DNA of 64,000 nucleotides from contig JADHZB010001489.1 of NCBI GenBank assembly GCA_015657535.1, positions 39,781-103,780 of the forward strand, written 5' to 3'. The notes beneath the pieces are model-generated. The model was given only the letters and a program-made list of their open reading frames with translations. It was not told the origin of the DNA and ran no database searches. The DNA is from Nephromyces sp. MM_2019 (Eukaryota; Apicomplexa; Aconoidasida; Nephromycida). Below are positions 37,501-50,200 of this stretch, piece by piece; position 1 is the first letter of the stretch; each line of letters begins with the position of its first letter. The translations under genes were made by a program, and so were the position numbers.

Positions 37501-40500
37501 TGTGATAACTAGTTTCTGCAATGTATGGCAGGCTGTGTGTGTGTTTGTTTGGTATATAGTTTGTGCTTCTATGTGTTATTTAGTGCATTTTCTGTGTGTT
37601 GGCTAGTATATGCTTGTGTGTGGTAGGCACTTTCTATTTGTGTCTGCGATTGGGGTTTATTTATACATAGTAAATTTGAATACGCATATGCGTGTGTGCG
37701 TGAATCCATTGGCATCTTCATTATGTGAACGCAATGATGACGGCCCTCTTTTGCTGAAGAAGTAATTTTAGGCGTTAAAAAGTATTTCTTGTTGTTTTTT
37801 CTTCAATTTTCTGGCTTTTTGCGTTTTTTTCCATCCTCTTCTTTGATGTTCTGTTTCTTTCCTTCCTACTCCTCCTCCTCCTCTCCTTTCATTGCATTCT
37901 TTGTAGACCTTTTTTTCGCTATACATCACAAAACATCTTCCAATTGTAGCTTCAAAAAGCTGCTTCTTTAGACGTTTTTCTGGGGTTTTTGCTAGAAGCA
38001 GAGGGAAATCTTCCGTAATTTGCCTCTATATATGTAAAATTCTTCTATATCTTTGAATTTTGATAGTTTGCTGGGTCGAAAGCAGCTATGTTACAGGAAA
38101 CTTCAGTCTACTATCGAATATTTAGTCTGTAACTTCTCTCTGCTCTTCTATTGAAGCAAATATTGCCTTTGCTCTGAAAGAACTGAGTCTTTTAAGGGGC
38201 TCTGTTTGGAAGTTTTGGTGTGTGCGTTTTGCTGTCTGCTTCCTGCCGTTTTCACATTCTGTCTCCGCCTGCTACCCTGTGTGTGTGTAAAGCCTTTGCC
38301 TCTACTGAACGCAGAATCGAAACCCCAAAGGATAAATGCTAAACCCTACAGCATGACCCTAATTTGTAGGTGAAGCCTTTCTTCATTGAATTTTGATTCG
38401 ATTTTAACCCCCTCCAAGCCACCCCCCACTTACCCCCCCTCCAACCTTTCCTCTCCCTAACTTTGGAAGCTTACAAAACGTTCTTCAGTGCTCTAAAAGC
38501 TTCAATCCCCCCATCAACATGTACATGCCACACCCCCCCCTCCAAACTCTTCCCAAATTCTGCCTTAATCCTCTGAACTTTCCTTCCCAAATCAGCTTCT
38601 TCAGAGTCTTATAAACCTCCAGAAAAACCAGTGAAATTCGCCTTCACTGGCCATGAAATTGAGGGTTATGCATTGGACTGGAATCCTCACGTTGCTGGAA
38701 AATTCCTCAGTGGCGACTGTAATGGTAAGCTCTACCTTTGGCTGCCTGTTGAGGGTGGTTGGCAAGTGGAGGCTGAAAAACCTTTCACTGGACACACGGC
38801 TTCTGTGGAAGATGTTCACTGGAAAATTACTGGTTCTGATGGTTTGGGAGAGGTTTTTGCGACGGCATCTGCTGATCAGGGTGTTAGGTTTGTGTGGGCA
38901 AAGGGTGGATTTGGAAAGATTCGGGGTTTGTATGTGTGTGTGCTGTTTTGATTTGATACAAGAGGGTGTGTGTGTGTGCGTGTCTTCACACTTGATACTG
39001 GTGAGGGTCTGGGAGGGGTTGACTTGGTGTGTGTGTGTTTCTACTTCTTCTTTTACCCTGCGCTTGTGCTTTATGTGTGTTTACTCCTCTTTTGTTAACT
39101 CGGACTTGTATTTTTTCTGTGTTTATTCTCATTTTCAAGAGTTACCTTTGTATGTGTGTGTGGCTACTCTTTTGCTTTGACACTCTTATGTACTTCCCAT
39201 GTAAATTCATCAAAACATCCAGTGTATATACACCTACTTAACTTTTTTGAGTCTTTTTTGCTGTTTTTAAGAGGTTTTTGGCCCAGCAACACACACGCAC
39301 ATATACTGTGTGTTAAGCAGTATTCTGTGTGTGTCTTTTTCGTTGACTCTTATTCCTCTTCTCTATATGTGAGCTTCCTCTCTATACTTTCTCTAGGATC
39401 TTCGATTGTCGGACCTCCAGTCGTTCACCACAGTTGACAAAGGCAAACGCCCACGATAGTGATGTAAACGTCTTGAGCTGGAATCCTATTATAGGTGAAG
39501 ATTTTGTGTGTTGTATGTGTTTAGTAGCTCGTTTTATTCATGACATGCATAAGTCTGTGTGTGTTTTTCTGTGCGTAGCTTGTTGATCTATCTTTTGTGT
39601 GTGGATGTTTCTGTGGCGCCTATATTGTAGCTGGCGTGTGTAATCTGGCTTTATCTTTGCAGTGTGTGGCTTAGCTTTTGTGAGGTGTGTACTTTTAGAA
39701 CCTTTGAGAGGTTCAGTAAAAATTGGTGGCCCACACACACATGCAGGGGGGGATGCACAGTAACACAAACACACATTGTGGGAAATTGCACGGTAACCCA
39801 GGCATTTTAACGCGTACACACAGTGACACACAAACAGGTAGGTGACACACACGCACACACACCTGCGCACACACACTCACACATACGCATACACGCTCAC
39901 ACACATGCACACACACGCACACGCACACACACAGACACGCATACACACACATAAAAATTATGGCAGTCCGTTCTATACCATGATACCAGCTCTGATGAGC
40001 CTTTTCCTGTTATCCTTTCTCATCATTTCTTTGTGTTCGGTTTTGCTCGTATATAATAATGTGTATGTCAGCCCTCTTCCCTATACTATCAATGTATGTT
40101 CTGCTGCTTTAGTCTTTAGCCACTCTATTGAGGAATGCTGCTGATTTGAAGATTTTTTAGTGAGTATTCTATTCCGCTCTCTTCTTCAGGCGAAATGTTG
40201 CTTACTGGAGATGATTCAGGCTGCTGTAAAGTGTGGGATATCCGCTACTTTGACGATCAAGTAGTAAACTTGAGTTGGCACAGGGGCCCGATCACGGTAA
40301 GCTTGATTAACTGGTGTGTGTGTGTGTGTGTGGTACGTTGCTTGATTTTGTGTTTAGTGTGTATTTTTTTGCATTGCTTTGTTGTGTTTTTAGTGTGTTT
40401 TTTTATTTTTATATGTTGCTTTGTTGTTGTGTGTTACTGTGCTATGAACACACATTTCACAAAAAAGCGTAAGTTTTGCCTATACAGATACCCCTACTAC

Positions 40501-42713
40501 TAAAATTGCACTGCTCACCTAGCTTGTGTGTGGGCACACACCACACGATTATTTAGTTAGAACTTCCAGCTTTCGGTGTGTGTGTTTGTGCCGGAGCAAA
40601 GCATCTCTACAATGATCTTCTATAGGAGAGCGAGAGCTGCGTAAGGCTTCATCTTCTTGGGATGATTGATATGCGTTGAGAGAAGCAGCTAACTTATTTA
40701 AGCTAACCGCTGCAAATGCATTGTGAAGATGAAGAGGATGATACACACACACGCTCAGAATATCATCTTCATGGTTAAGTCAGCAATTTTGACGGCATAA
40801 TTTATTTGCATGAATCAATCAATAAACACACACACACGCATAATTATAGTTGCTGTACGTACACACCGGCACTGGAATTCATATTTAACGTGAAGAGCCT
40901 ATAAAATTTTTGTGTAATAGCCTTTCAGCAGTCTTCATTTCCTCACACACACTTGTGCACACGCTTTCACTTAACGTTACGAATACGTTGTGACGTAAAC
41001 ACACTTGAGGAGATGCTCTGGAGACTTCACACAAGGCATGCTGGTTTGGAGTGGTGGAGAATTTGCAGTGATGTTGACTTAATTTCATACATAATAGGCT
41101 AAGCTAGACACACACACAAATAATTTTTTTGGAGTGATGTTAACCTAGCCTCATATATGATAGGATAGGCTAAGCTCACGGGCATTCACGCACACTTTCA
41201 AAATGATGCTAGCTAATACTTATTGGGACATGCTAAGCATACACACACATAAACACACACACTTTCAAAGTGATGTAAACCTACACTCACACACGGCGTA
41301 TTCACCTGAATCAACTTGATCTTCAATGGCTTAGGCACCATATCAAATGAGCAAGAAAGCTCTTAACATTATTCATTCCCACCTCCCGAAATCCTTAGTG
41401 AAGATAATACTCTGTGTGTGCCACCCATAATAAAGGCTTTAACTAAGCTCCCCATTCAGCTCCCACACACCAGTTTTTGGCGTTTTTATATTTTTCATAC
41501 TGAGCTTTAGCTGATTTCACAGCTTCATGTTTAGGAATTTTATTGTGTTTTTGATGCTCTACTACATTATGAAGAAATTTTGGCTTTTCTTATGGAAAAG
41601 TGCATAGAATAAAGTGATTGTTGATAAGTGTGTTTCTCTAATGCCTATATAACAGCCGATGCTGTAATCTTCAAGGATTTGCTCCTGTGTAGAGGCTTTT
41701 TTCTATCTTTTGCTGCGTATTATCTGCGTGTGTTTTGTAGTCTGTTGGCTGGAATCCCTTTGATGAAGCTTCTTTCGCCTGTTCTTCACTGGATAACACA
41801 GTCTCTATTTGGGATCTTTCTGTAGAGCCTGATGGAGGGCAGGATGAAAGTGGAGGTACTAAAACGAGAGGTTTTTCGATTGCGAATTTATCTGCTATAT
41901 ATTCATGAATTTTATTGATGTTTTTATCGTTTTGATGTTGGAAATTGTTTGAAGAGGAAGTTTTTATAAGAATTTTATGGTGGTTTTGTCAGATTATTGT
42001 CCAAATTCTATGAAATTCCGGGAAAGTGTATCAGTTTATTTCAGATTATCTCTCAAATCTCATAAAATCTCTCAAATTATCTCAACTCGAATACCTCATT
42101 TCATAGTGAATATTTTTGAATGCTTTAGGTTGCTATTTTTGATGCAAGAAGGAGCGTTGCGGGTTAAATTTGTGTGTGAGTTGGATGTGTGTGTATGTGC
42201 AAGTTGAAATTTTCCTGGTTCAAGTTGCTGTAATACTCCTTCGTTCTAATGATGTGTGTGTCTTGTCTGATTACTGCGAGGGAGAGAACACTCTGCTTTC
42301 GGGGTAGCTTTGATGTATCTTTTTTTTACCTTGGCGAAATCTGAATGAATGCTGAGATTCCGGGCTACCTAGTTTATCGTATTCGTCAATGATTAGCTCT
42401 TGAAGAGTTTAGCCAAACACGCGCAATCACATGGAGCAAGCAGTTTTCAGCACACACACATGCTCGCTACTCAGAATAACGGGTATTTTCCTCTTGATTC
42501 TACCTTGTGTGTGTGTTTTGAGAAGCAGGCTATAGATTATTCGCTTGCATTTTCCCTTCAGTTGTAGACGTGCCGGATGTACCAGAGCAGTTGATGTTTG
42601 TTCATATGGGGCAGCATGAGATATCTGAGCTGAAGTGGCATCCTCAGATACCTGGGGTACTCATTACAACAGCAGCCGATGGTTTCAACATCTTCAAGCC
42701 TTACAATATCTAG
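32501..42713 (+). CDS. GRWD1: Glutamate-rich WD40 protein GRWD1/Rrb1, about 12 exons, about 432 aa
   Basis: Nucleolar WD40 chaperone; in yeast (Rrb1) and animals it binds ribosomal protein uL3 and is needed for 60S assembly. Exons: 32501-32512, 33538-33607, 33934-34037, 34835-34899, 35620-35725, 36256-36304, 37270-37398, 38596-38887, 39397-39494, 40190-40296, 41741-41855, 42562-42713. Phases match throughout. The N-terminal region matches the CAF1C/RBBP4-like segment ([19 protein letters not shown]); an acidic stretch (about residues 102-118) follows; then the WD propeller: [108 protein letters not shown]. The end, [10 protein letters not shown], matches the family end. The first exon is uncertain: MAHV at 32501 has a perfect donor (gtaagc), but an alternative ATG at 33164 (MTE|gtaaga) also fits in phase 0. 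Introns are 200-1450 nt and GT-rich; two donors are gtttgy. Confidence 0.95.
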
Positions 42714-44259
42714 TGTGTGTGTGTCTATGCGTATGCGTGTGTGTTTATATATGCGTTTGTGTACGTGTGCTTATATATGTTTGCTTATACGCGTGTGTGT
42801 CTCTGTGTGTGTGTGTGTGTTTCTGTGTCTCACTGCTTCTGGCTGTATGTGTGTGCCGAGAAGCACACATGCAACGTGTGTGCCATGATCGTGTAGCTTT
42901 TTTATCTAGAAATTTCATTGGGTAATTTTAGCTGAATCATTGTGCAGTGTAAACTGTTGTGTGCGAAATAAATGATGTGCAGAGTAGATTAAAAGCCGAT
43001 ATGTTGAATACAATATACGGATTATAGATGGATTCACTTTTTCCTTGAAAATTTGCATACACACACGCTCTCATACATGCAGCCACACCCTCACACGTAT
43101 ACACACACATCCACACCAACACACACCGACACGAGCATACACCAGCGCACCCATACAAACACACACTCACATTAAGACATCCCCACCAACGCCCACACAC
43201 AGACACAGCAATTCGATTCGTATCAGCGGGTTGTAGTAGCTTTTCACATTTTTTACTTGAAAGCTCTATTCGCACACGTGCATTTGACGTTTCTCAAAGA
43301 TGTGAGAAAATACCAAGTGTGTATGCGTATTTCCCGCTGAACAAAATTTGCGGACCAAAAGAAGCCACCAATAAGAGAATCGCATAGAGAAAGTTAGCAC
43401 ACGCGCACACAAGATACTTCTTGGGACTATATGAAAGAACTAATCGCGTTTTCTATAAAAATTTATCTTTATCGGAAAGCCATGGGGTAAATTCTTGCTT
43501 CCAGAGGTCTGACTATACCTTGATAAATGCGAGAATAATAGTTGTTTGTGCGCCGACTACGATGGGATGTGTGTGTGTGTGTGTGATTCGTTTTGCTTTG
43601 ATGTGGCTTCTTCGAGGCTCTTTTGTGTGCGTTGTTTTCCGGGTGGAATCCCTGCGTTTTGGCGCAGAAAATCTCTGCTAGATGTTCTTGTAACAAGATA
43701 TTATGTAGGTTATGGCAGTGAGATAGAGAAGATTGCTACAAATTGCAGTGGGCGCACACACTGAATTTTCTTTTTATAATTATCCTAGTGGGATCCTGCA
43801 GTCGAGAAGCATAAACTTCATAGTCTTTTTCTTTAGAATTGACTATTATTATACTGCTCTTCTTCCGAAAGTAGTGTGCGCTTCTCTGCTTCTAACGCTC
43901 AGACTTGATTCTAAAATCTCTGTCGTAGCTGAAATTTCATATTATTACAATCTTAGATGAATTCCTGCACAAAGCCTGAAATTATAGCTTTTTTCAGTAT
44001 TTGTAGAATATTTTTAGAAATCGTAATTTCATGCTTTAAATTTGATGATTTTTTAATATTTTTTAGACGTTTTGAAAAGCAAGTCTGCAGTCAACGACTT
44101 CCTTTTGAAGAAAAGAGAAAACAAATTTGACGGCAAAATTTTGAAATAAAAGAGAATATGATGTTTTTAGAATATTTTGTAGCTTTTTGAAGAAATTTCG
44201 TGTTGAAAATCTTCTTTACGGCTGAAAAAGCTTCAAATTTGAGCTTAAAAGATGAAAAA
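42714..44259. other. Spacer between GRWD1 and VPS52 with coding-like segments
   Basis: GT-rich just after the GRWD1 stop (42714-42870) and CA-rich at 43059-43206. Between 43421 and 43764 the + strand shows three coding-like pieces with splice-like edges: LYERTNRVFYKNLSLSESHG|gtaaat, then after cttccag RSDYTLINARIIVVCAP up to a GT array, then after ggcgcag KSLLDVLVTRYYVGYG ending IATNCSGRTH and stop. The first junction is in phase 0; the second depends on which GT of the array is used. The minus strand is also open over part of this. The function is unknown. Confidence 0.3.
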
Positions 44260-47200
44260 ATGGAGAATGTTGATGGGATGCCTTCAAGTGAGGAAGATGG
44301 ATACTTGTTTTATCTCAAAAATGTCAAAGGAAAGCGAAAAGAAATCATTCTAGGAGAGATTGACGGGGCACACACGCATAGATATGTAGTCACACACAGA
44401 TATATAGGCGCCTATACACGTGTAAGCACACAGACACTAGGATGAGCACACACACACTAGCACAAACACTAGCACGCGCGCGAATACACAATATAAAAAA
44501 CCACTCTTAGATAGCACACCAAACTGCACACACACAGCGTATTTTCTGGTGTATAACGCTAAACACTAAGATTGAAGAAGAGGAGGGAGTAACGACAAAA
44601 TTTCGTCTAATCAGGGCGAAAAAGAAGGTGCTCTTTTCGCAGGTTTGTATGTTGAAATCATAAGCCTAGCATCCGCTGAATAGGCTGTATACAAGTAGAA
44701 TCATAGCCAGTCAGCGAGAGAGGTTTAAGTTCAGTGTTGAATAATAGAAACGTGATACGCACACACATGAAAAGGTGATACACCCAGAGAGAAAAGGGAA
44801 TGCACACACAGAGAGAAAAGGTGATATGGACACACAGTCATAAGCAATGAACACACACACACACAAGCATATGTGATATACGTACACACTACCTCTTCCC
44901 GCCAACACACATCCACCCACAAGCACCAACACACACCCCCCACACCCTCATTCCTCCCCCCCAACATACCCCCACGCGCACAAACATCCTTTTTTTTCGA
45001 TTATAAGCGGCTTTTTTCTCATCACCCACCGCCTAATGCCTTAAAACTTAAAATTAGCCATAAAACACCAAAAATTTCAGCAAAAAATGTAGGAAATCTG
45101 CACTTTTTGATGTCCATTACTCATGATATCACTGTGAAAAATGCATTTTTCGCAGTTTTTCTCTTGAAAAGAAGGTAATCTACCTTTTTTGAGAAGGGGG
45201 ATCCTAACTGAAGGGCCTCCAGGGGTGCAGCAAAGCCGCTTGATACCGCCTGTTGAGTAGAACAAAAAGCGGAAACAAATTTGATGTTTTCCTGTAATTT
45301 TTTGGCTTGTGTGAGTGTACCATCTTCAAATTCTTTGATTGCTTTGCCCTTCTTATTCTTCTTATTTTGTTTTGTTTTTCTTCATCTTTTTCTTTTTGTT
45401 CATTTTCTTCATCTCATTTTTCCCCTCTCCAACCCCCCCTTTTGTAGCTCTTCGATCTGCTTCCGCATATCAACCCCCCTACCACCACAATGATTTCCAC
45501 CTCACCGAGAGCCCCCCATTCTACCTCTCTATCCATCGTTTCTGAGTTACTTTCTATCGATTTTAATGAGCTAAGCACTACATGGGAGAGATTGAAGGAT
45601 GATGTGCGAGTGAAGGAGGCTATTTCATCTGTTCCCGTCTTCAAGTATGAAGATTGGAGTAGAGTTTTTGATGAAGGTGCGCATGGCAGTTCCTTGGATG
45701 ATCGGTGGGGAGATAAAGAGGAATCAAACAGCCAGAAGGTTACAAGCAATGAAGAAGAAAAAGCAGCTGATTTAGGCAGGGGTGATGCTTCGATGTCTTC
45801 AAAGTACTTTTCTGAGTTTCTAGATAAAGTAGACGGTAATTTAACGCTTTTTGAGAGTCAATCTGTTGAAGATTACGTTCGTAGCTGCAATGATGTTCTT
45901 TTTCTTCATAAAAGTGTTAAAATTTGCGATTCTATCCTTCAATCTATCGAGGAGGGTGTGATAGAATTTCAAACTGGATTAAGCGATATATCGGGGAAGA
46001 TCATGAAGCTTCAGGTGTGTGTATGGGAGTTTGTGTGTGATACACTTTTTTAAGGTTTTAGTTCAGGTGGTGTGTGTGTGCGGTAAGGGGGGGGGTGGAT
46101 GGCTTTTTGCGTGTTGAGGGGGGTAGATGGCTTTTTATGTGTTGCATGCTGATAGTGTGATGCTCTTCTTATGCTATGAGCAGAATTTCTCCCTCATATT
46201 TGTGTGTGTTCCCTCCTCGATTTTTTTTGCTGAGGAATCGTCATTGAATCTTTGCTGTTTCTTCTTCAGGAGGAGAGCGTCGGAATGGGAGTTAAGGTGG
46301 CTAACAGAATCGCCACACACGAGCTACTAAGCACCTTCATTCATCAAATCTTGGTTACACCTGACCTGGTGGCTGCTATACAGAAAAACCCCCTCGATGA
46401 GCACTACATCCAGCATCTTGATATGGTTACTAAGAAGCTCGAGCATGCTTCTCAACCTGGTATTAAAGATCTTCCTAGCACAGTAAGTGCAGATATCTAG
46501 TGTGTGTGTTTGTGCTGAGAGGGGTGGAAATATAAGGTTTGGGATTATAGATACATGTTTGTGTGTGCGAGTGTGGAACATACCAGGTCTTTCAACCTTA
46601 CCCGTGTGTGTGCAAAGTGATCGTTTCTATCTGTATTACTATGCGCACTAGAACTCTTTGGCTGTGTGCTTGCAGGAGCATTCGTTAGTATTTTTCTTGG
46701 GCCTCTTCGTACCCTCTAAATTCCCAGTTTTTAGAAGCTTTCTGTGTGTTAATTGTATATGCACCGGTATCGAGGTATCTGAATGCAACACACACAATGA
46801 CAGATCTGTGCATTTCAGCCTACACAACCATGAATTTGCTTTCGGCCATACTTGCACACAAGACTGATGTAGGAAGGAATTGGGCGAACGCTCTTGCTTA
46901 CACGCAAAATTGCTTTAGCGAAACTTCGAGGTCACAAGCACTTTTAATGCAAAATCAAGCTAACACACACACACGCACTCTTGAGGCAAGCTCAATCAAG
47001 CACCTGCACACACACGCACACTTTTGAGACTCTTCAAAGTATCTACTAGGCAGTTTCATGCATGTCCCTCTTACCCCTACAGCAAGCCTCATTGCCTGCT
47101 CTGGAGAAGCTCAGGCTGTGTGCGACACACAGGATAAGAGACTTTTTAGCAAGTAAGATTCTGTTGCTTGGGAGACCGAAGACGGACACACAATCGATTC

Positions 47201-50200
47201 AGCGGAAGGTGCTGTTGAAAGTCAAGGCTTTTTATCAGTTTCTCATTGATAGCCACCCTCAGTCAGCCTGGGATATCCGGTGTGTGTGTGTGTGCGTGAT
47301 TATAGTTCAATGTGTGTTTGTGTAAATTATTTGAGGGCTTGTGTGTGTATATCATGTTGATACTGATAGATTTTTATGCCTCCAAGGCTGAAGTGAGTTC
47401 TCATAGGTTGAGCCTCAGTGCTTATCAGTTTTAAGGCTTTGAGAATATAACTGTTTCTGAGGATCAGTGTGTGATGTTTGTGTGTCTAATGATGAATGCA
47501 TCCATGAAATGTGTGTGTGCGCAGTGGTGAATGTATGCGTGAAGCTTCTGTATGTATAAAGATGAATACATGCCTGAAAACTATGTGTGTGTGTGCAAAC
47601 GCAGATATAGACTAATATCTACACCAAAATGCGTATAAAAGATTGTATATAGAAAAAATTCTGTATCGAAAAAAAGTTCCCATTTATGGAGGTGGTTATA
47701 TGCACACACACAACTATGCAGCACGCACAGTAAATCATGACGGTAGTAACATTGAACTGTAGTGTTTTCCGCTTGCTTGCTTTCGTGTGGATGATTCTTA
47801 GCTTTTTTATATTGCAGACAGCTGTATGTACAGTGCTTGAGCAAAATGTTTGCTACCCAATTTAAGTCGTACCTTCAAAGTTTAGGCTCTCTGCAGAAAG
47901 TTGAGTCTGCAGGTGTACATACAGAGCTAATCGGAGTGAAGCCAGGAGTCTCCAGAGTAAGTGAATTGAAATCGCGCACATTCCTATTTCCTATACTTGC
48001 TTGTGTGTGGGTGTCTGAACGAGTGCATGGGTGTGTGAACAAGTGTGTGGGTGTGTGAACGAGTGTGTGGGTATGTGTGTCTGCGTGTGTGTGTTTTGCG
48101 TGTCTCTGTGTGTGTGTGTTTTCGTGCATGTTTGCGTGTCTCTGCGTGTTTGTGTGTGTGTGCGTGCATGTGTTTGTCTGTGTCTATGCGTGTTTGTGTG
48201 TGTCTCAGCATTTGGTATATGTGTATGAATGTTTTGTTTTGTGAGTAGAAATGCTTATGTAGTATTCATTCTTCTTAGCTTTCTATGTTTTGCGATGATT
48301 CTTACAAGCTTAAGCCTAAGGAAAATGTATTAACTCGCTGTGTGTTGATTTGATTGTATTGCCTCTGGGTGTTTGTAGTATGTATTCGCCCATATTAGTA
48401 TATAGTGCTGTAGTGATCTTCCTCCTTTCACTATGAAGTCACTGCAATGTGGAGAAATGCGCCTTTCATCTGAATTAACCGACTAGCTCACACACACACA
48501 CATGAATGCTGTTTCATAGATGCCCCTGAAGAATTATACTGGCTGACACACACACGCATGCTGATTCATAGATGCACCCGAATAAATCCACAAGCTCACA
48601 CACACAGAGGCTCATATTGAACTACCCTAAGTCAGGTTTCTATGCAAGAGCATAATCACGGTCACAGTCTAACTGATGCACATATAAATAAGCGGACACT
48701 CCCACACTCAGGCATACACTCACACGCGCACACATAATGTACAAAGGCTAACGCACACACGATTTTCCCTTCTTTTTAGGGCGGGTCTAGTTCTCAGAAA
48801 TATCTTCCAGTTTCCGTGTTCAGAGGCTCGCGTTCTTCCTCTACTTCCGCTGCTTCTCATGGAAACGTTTTCAGGTGTGTATTGTGTGTGTCACGGAGTA
48901 GGGGTATCTTTGTAGGATATAGATCTTATGGTAGTGTGTGTGTGTGTGTGAAGGCTGCTGCTGGAAGCTAATTGCTCCATTAACTGGGTTACTATATGTC
49001 TATATGTCTGTGTGTGTTTAATATCTTGATATATGTTATGTAATTTCTGTATGTGTTGATACTTTTGTGTTGTGTGATTTTGTGTGTGTTGATGCTTTTG
49101 TTTTGCGTGTGTGTGTGGATGCTTTTTGTATATCATGTCTTGATGTATGTTATGTGATTGTATGTGTTTTTGGAGACTTTTATGCTGTTCTTTGCTGTTT
49201 TGCAGTTTATCTGGTAGAGAAGCCATTCTCAAGGAGTTGGAGGCTGCTCCACTCATTGCAGGAAGTGGTAGCTTAATCCCCTCCAACACACATGGCGAAA
49301 ACCAAAAGCTCTCATACTATGAGCAGCTTTTCAGGTAGAGGCTGTGTATGATGGCGTGATAGCTGGTTTGAGCAGCACATCAGATCTACGCTATGTGTGT
49401 GTGCGTTTCACGAAGCGATAATAGGTTTGAGCAGCACATCAGATATATATTGTGTGTGTTGCTATTTTGCTTTAGAATGTATCTAAATCTTCTGTGAATC
49501 TCCTCATTATTTTTAAAGTGTGTGTGTTTTCCGCTCAACGCATTCTCACACACAAGGTACGTGAAATACTGGGAATACAAAAAATGCATAGCGCCCCGAA
49601 GCGCACACACGCCACACCCACATTATCCACGTATTCACAAAAACGTCATGTACACACCACCCACCCCAGAAACACCTTGTACGCACGGCTTGCACAAAAA
49701 TACCCACATACCACACACGCTCACCACGCACACACGCACCACCCGCATGCCCACCCACGTAGCGCACACACACCACACCCTCACACTCCGCCAACGTATA
49801 CCCCGGCACACACACCATACCCGCGCCATCCAGACGCACACACATAACACAAACGCCGTATACGCGCACACCACATACACACTCCTCATGCACACGCCAC
49901 ACCCACTTCCACCACGCACACCACAGCGAAGCGCACACACACACGCATCACACACACCACGAGTGTGAAAATTTTAAAGAGTAAAAAATGTTTTGTTTTT
50001 CCTCCTCTTTAAGGTCTCACCAGAAGCTCCTGATAGATACAGCCACCAGCGAATACATTTTCTTGGCGGAATTCTTTGTCAGCGCTGGTAATTATTTATT
50101 CTATAATTTCTCTGCTGATGTGTATGTGTGTGTGTGTGTCTGCGTAAAAATGTTCAAAGTTGAGTTAGCACCAGCACACACGCGCACACACACATACACA

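Noticed and set aside
38653..39180. 175-codon + frame overlapping a GRWD1 exon
   Set aside because: A shadow frame; the WD40 reading in the neighbouring frame is supported by homology.
45414..45749. 111-codon minus frame
   Set aside because: Antisense shadow of VPS52 exon 2.
49494..49968. 117-148 codon + frames and 106-132 codon minus frames
   Set aside because: The CA-rich part of a VPS52 intron; composition is pure repeat and the flanking exons splice over it.
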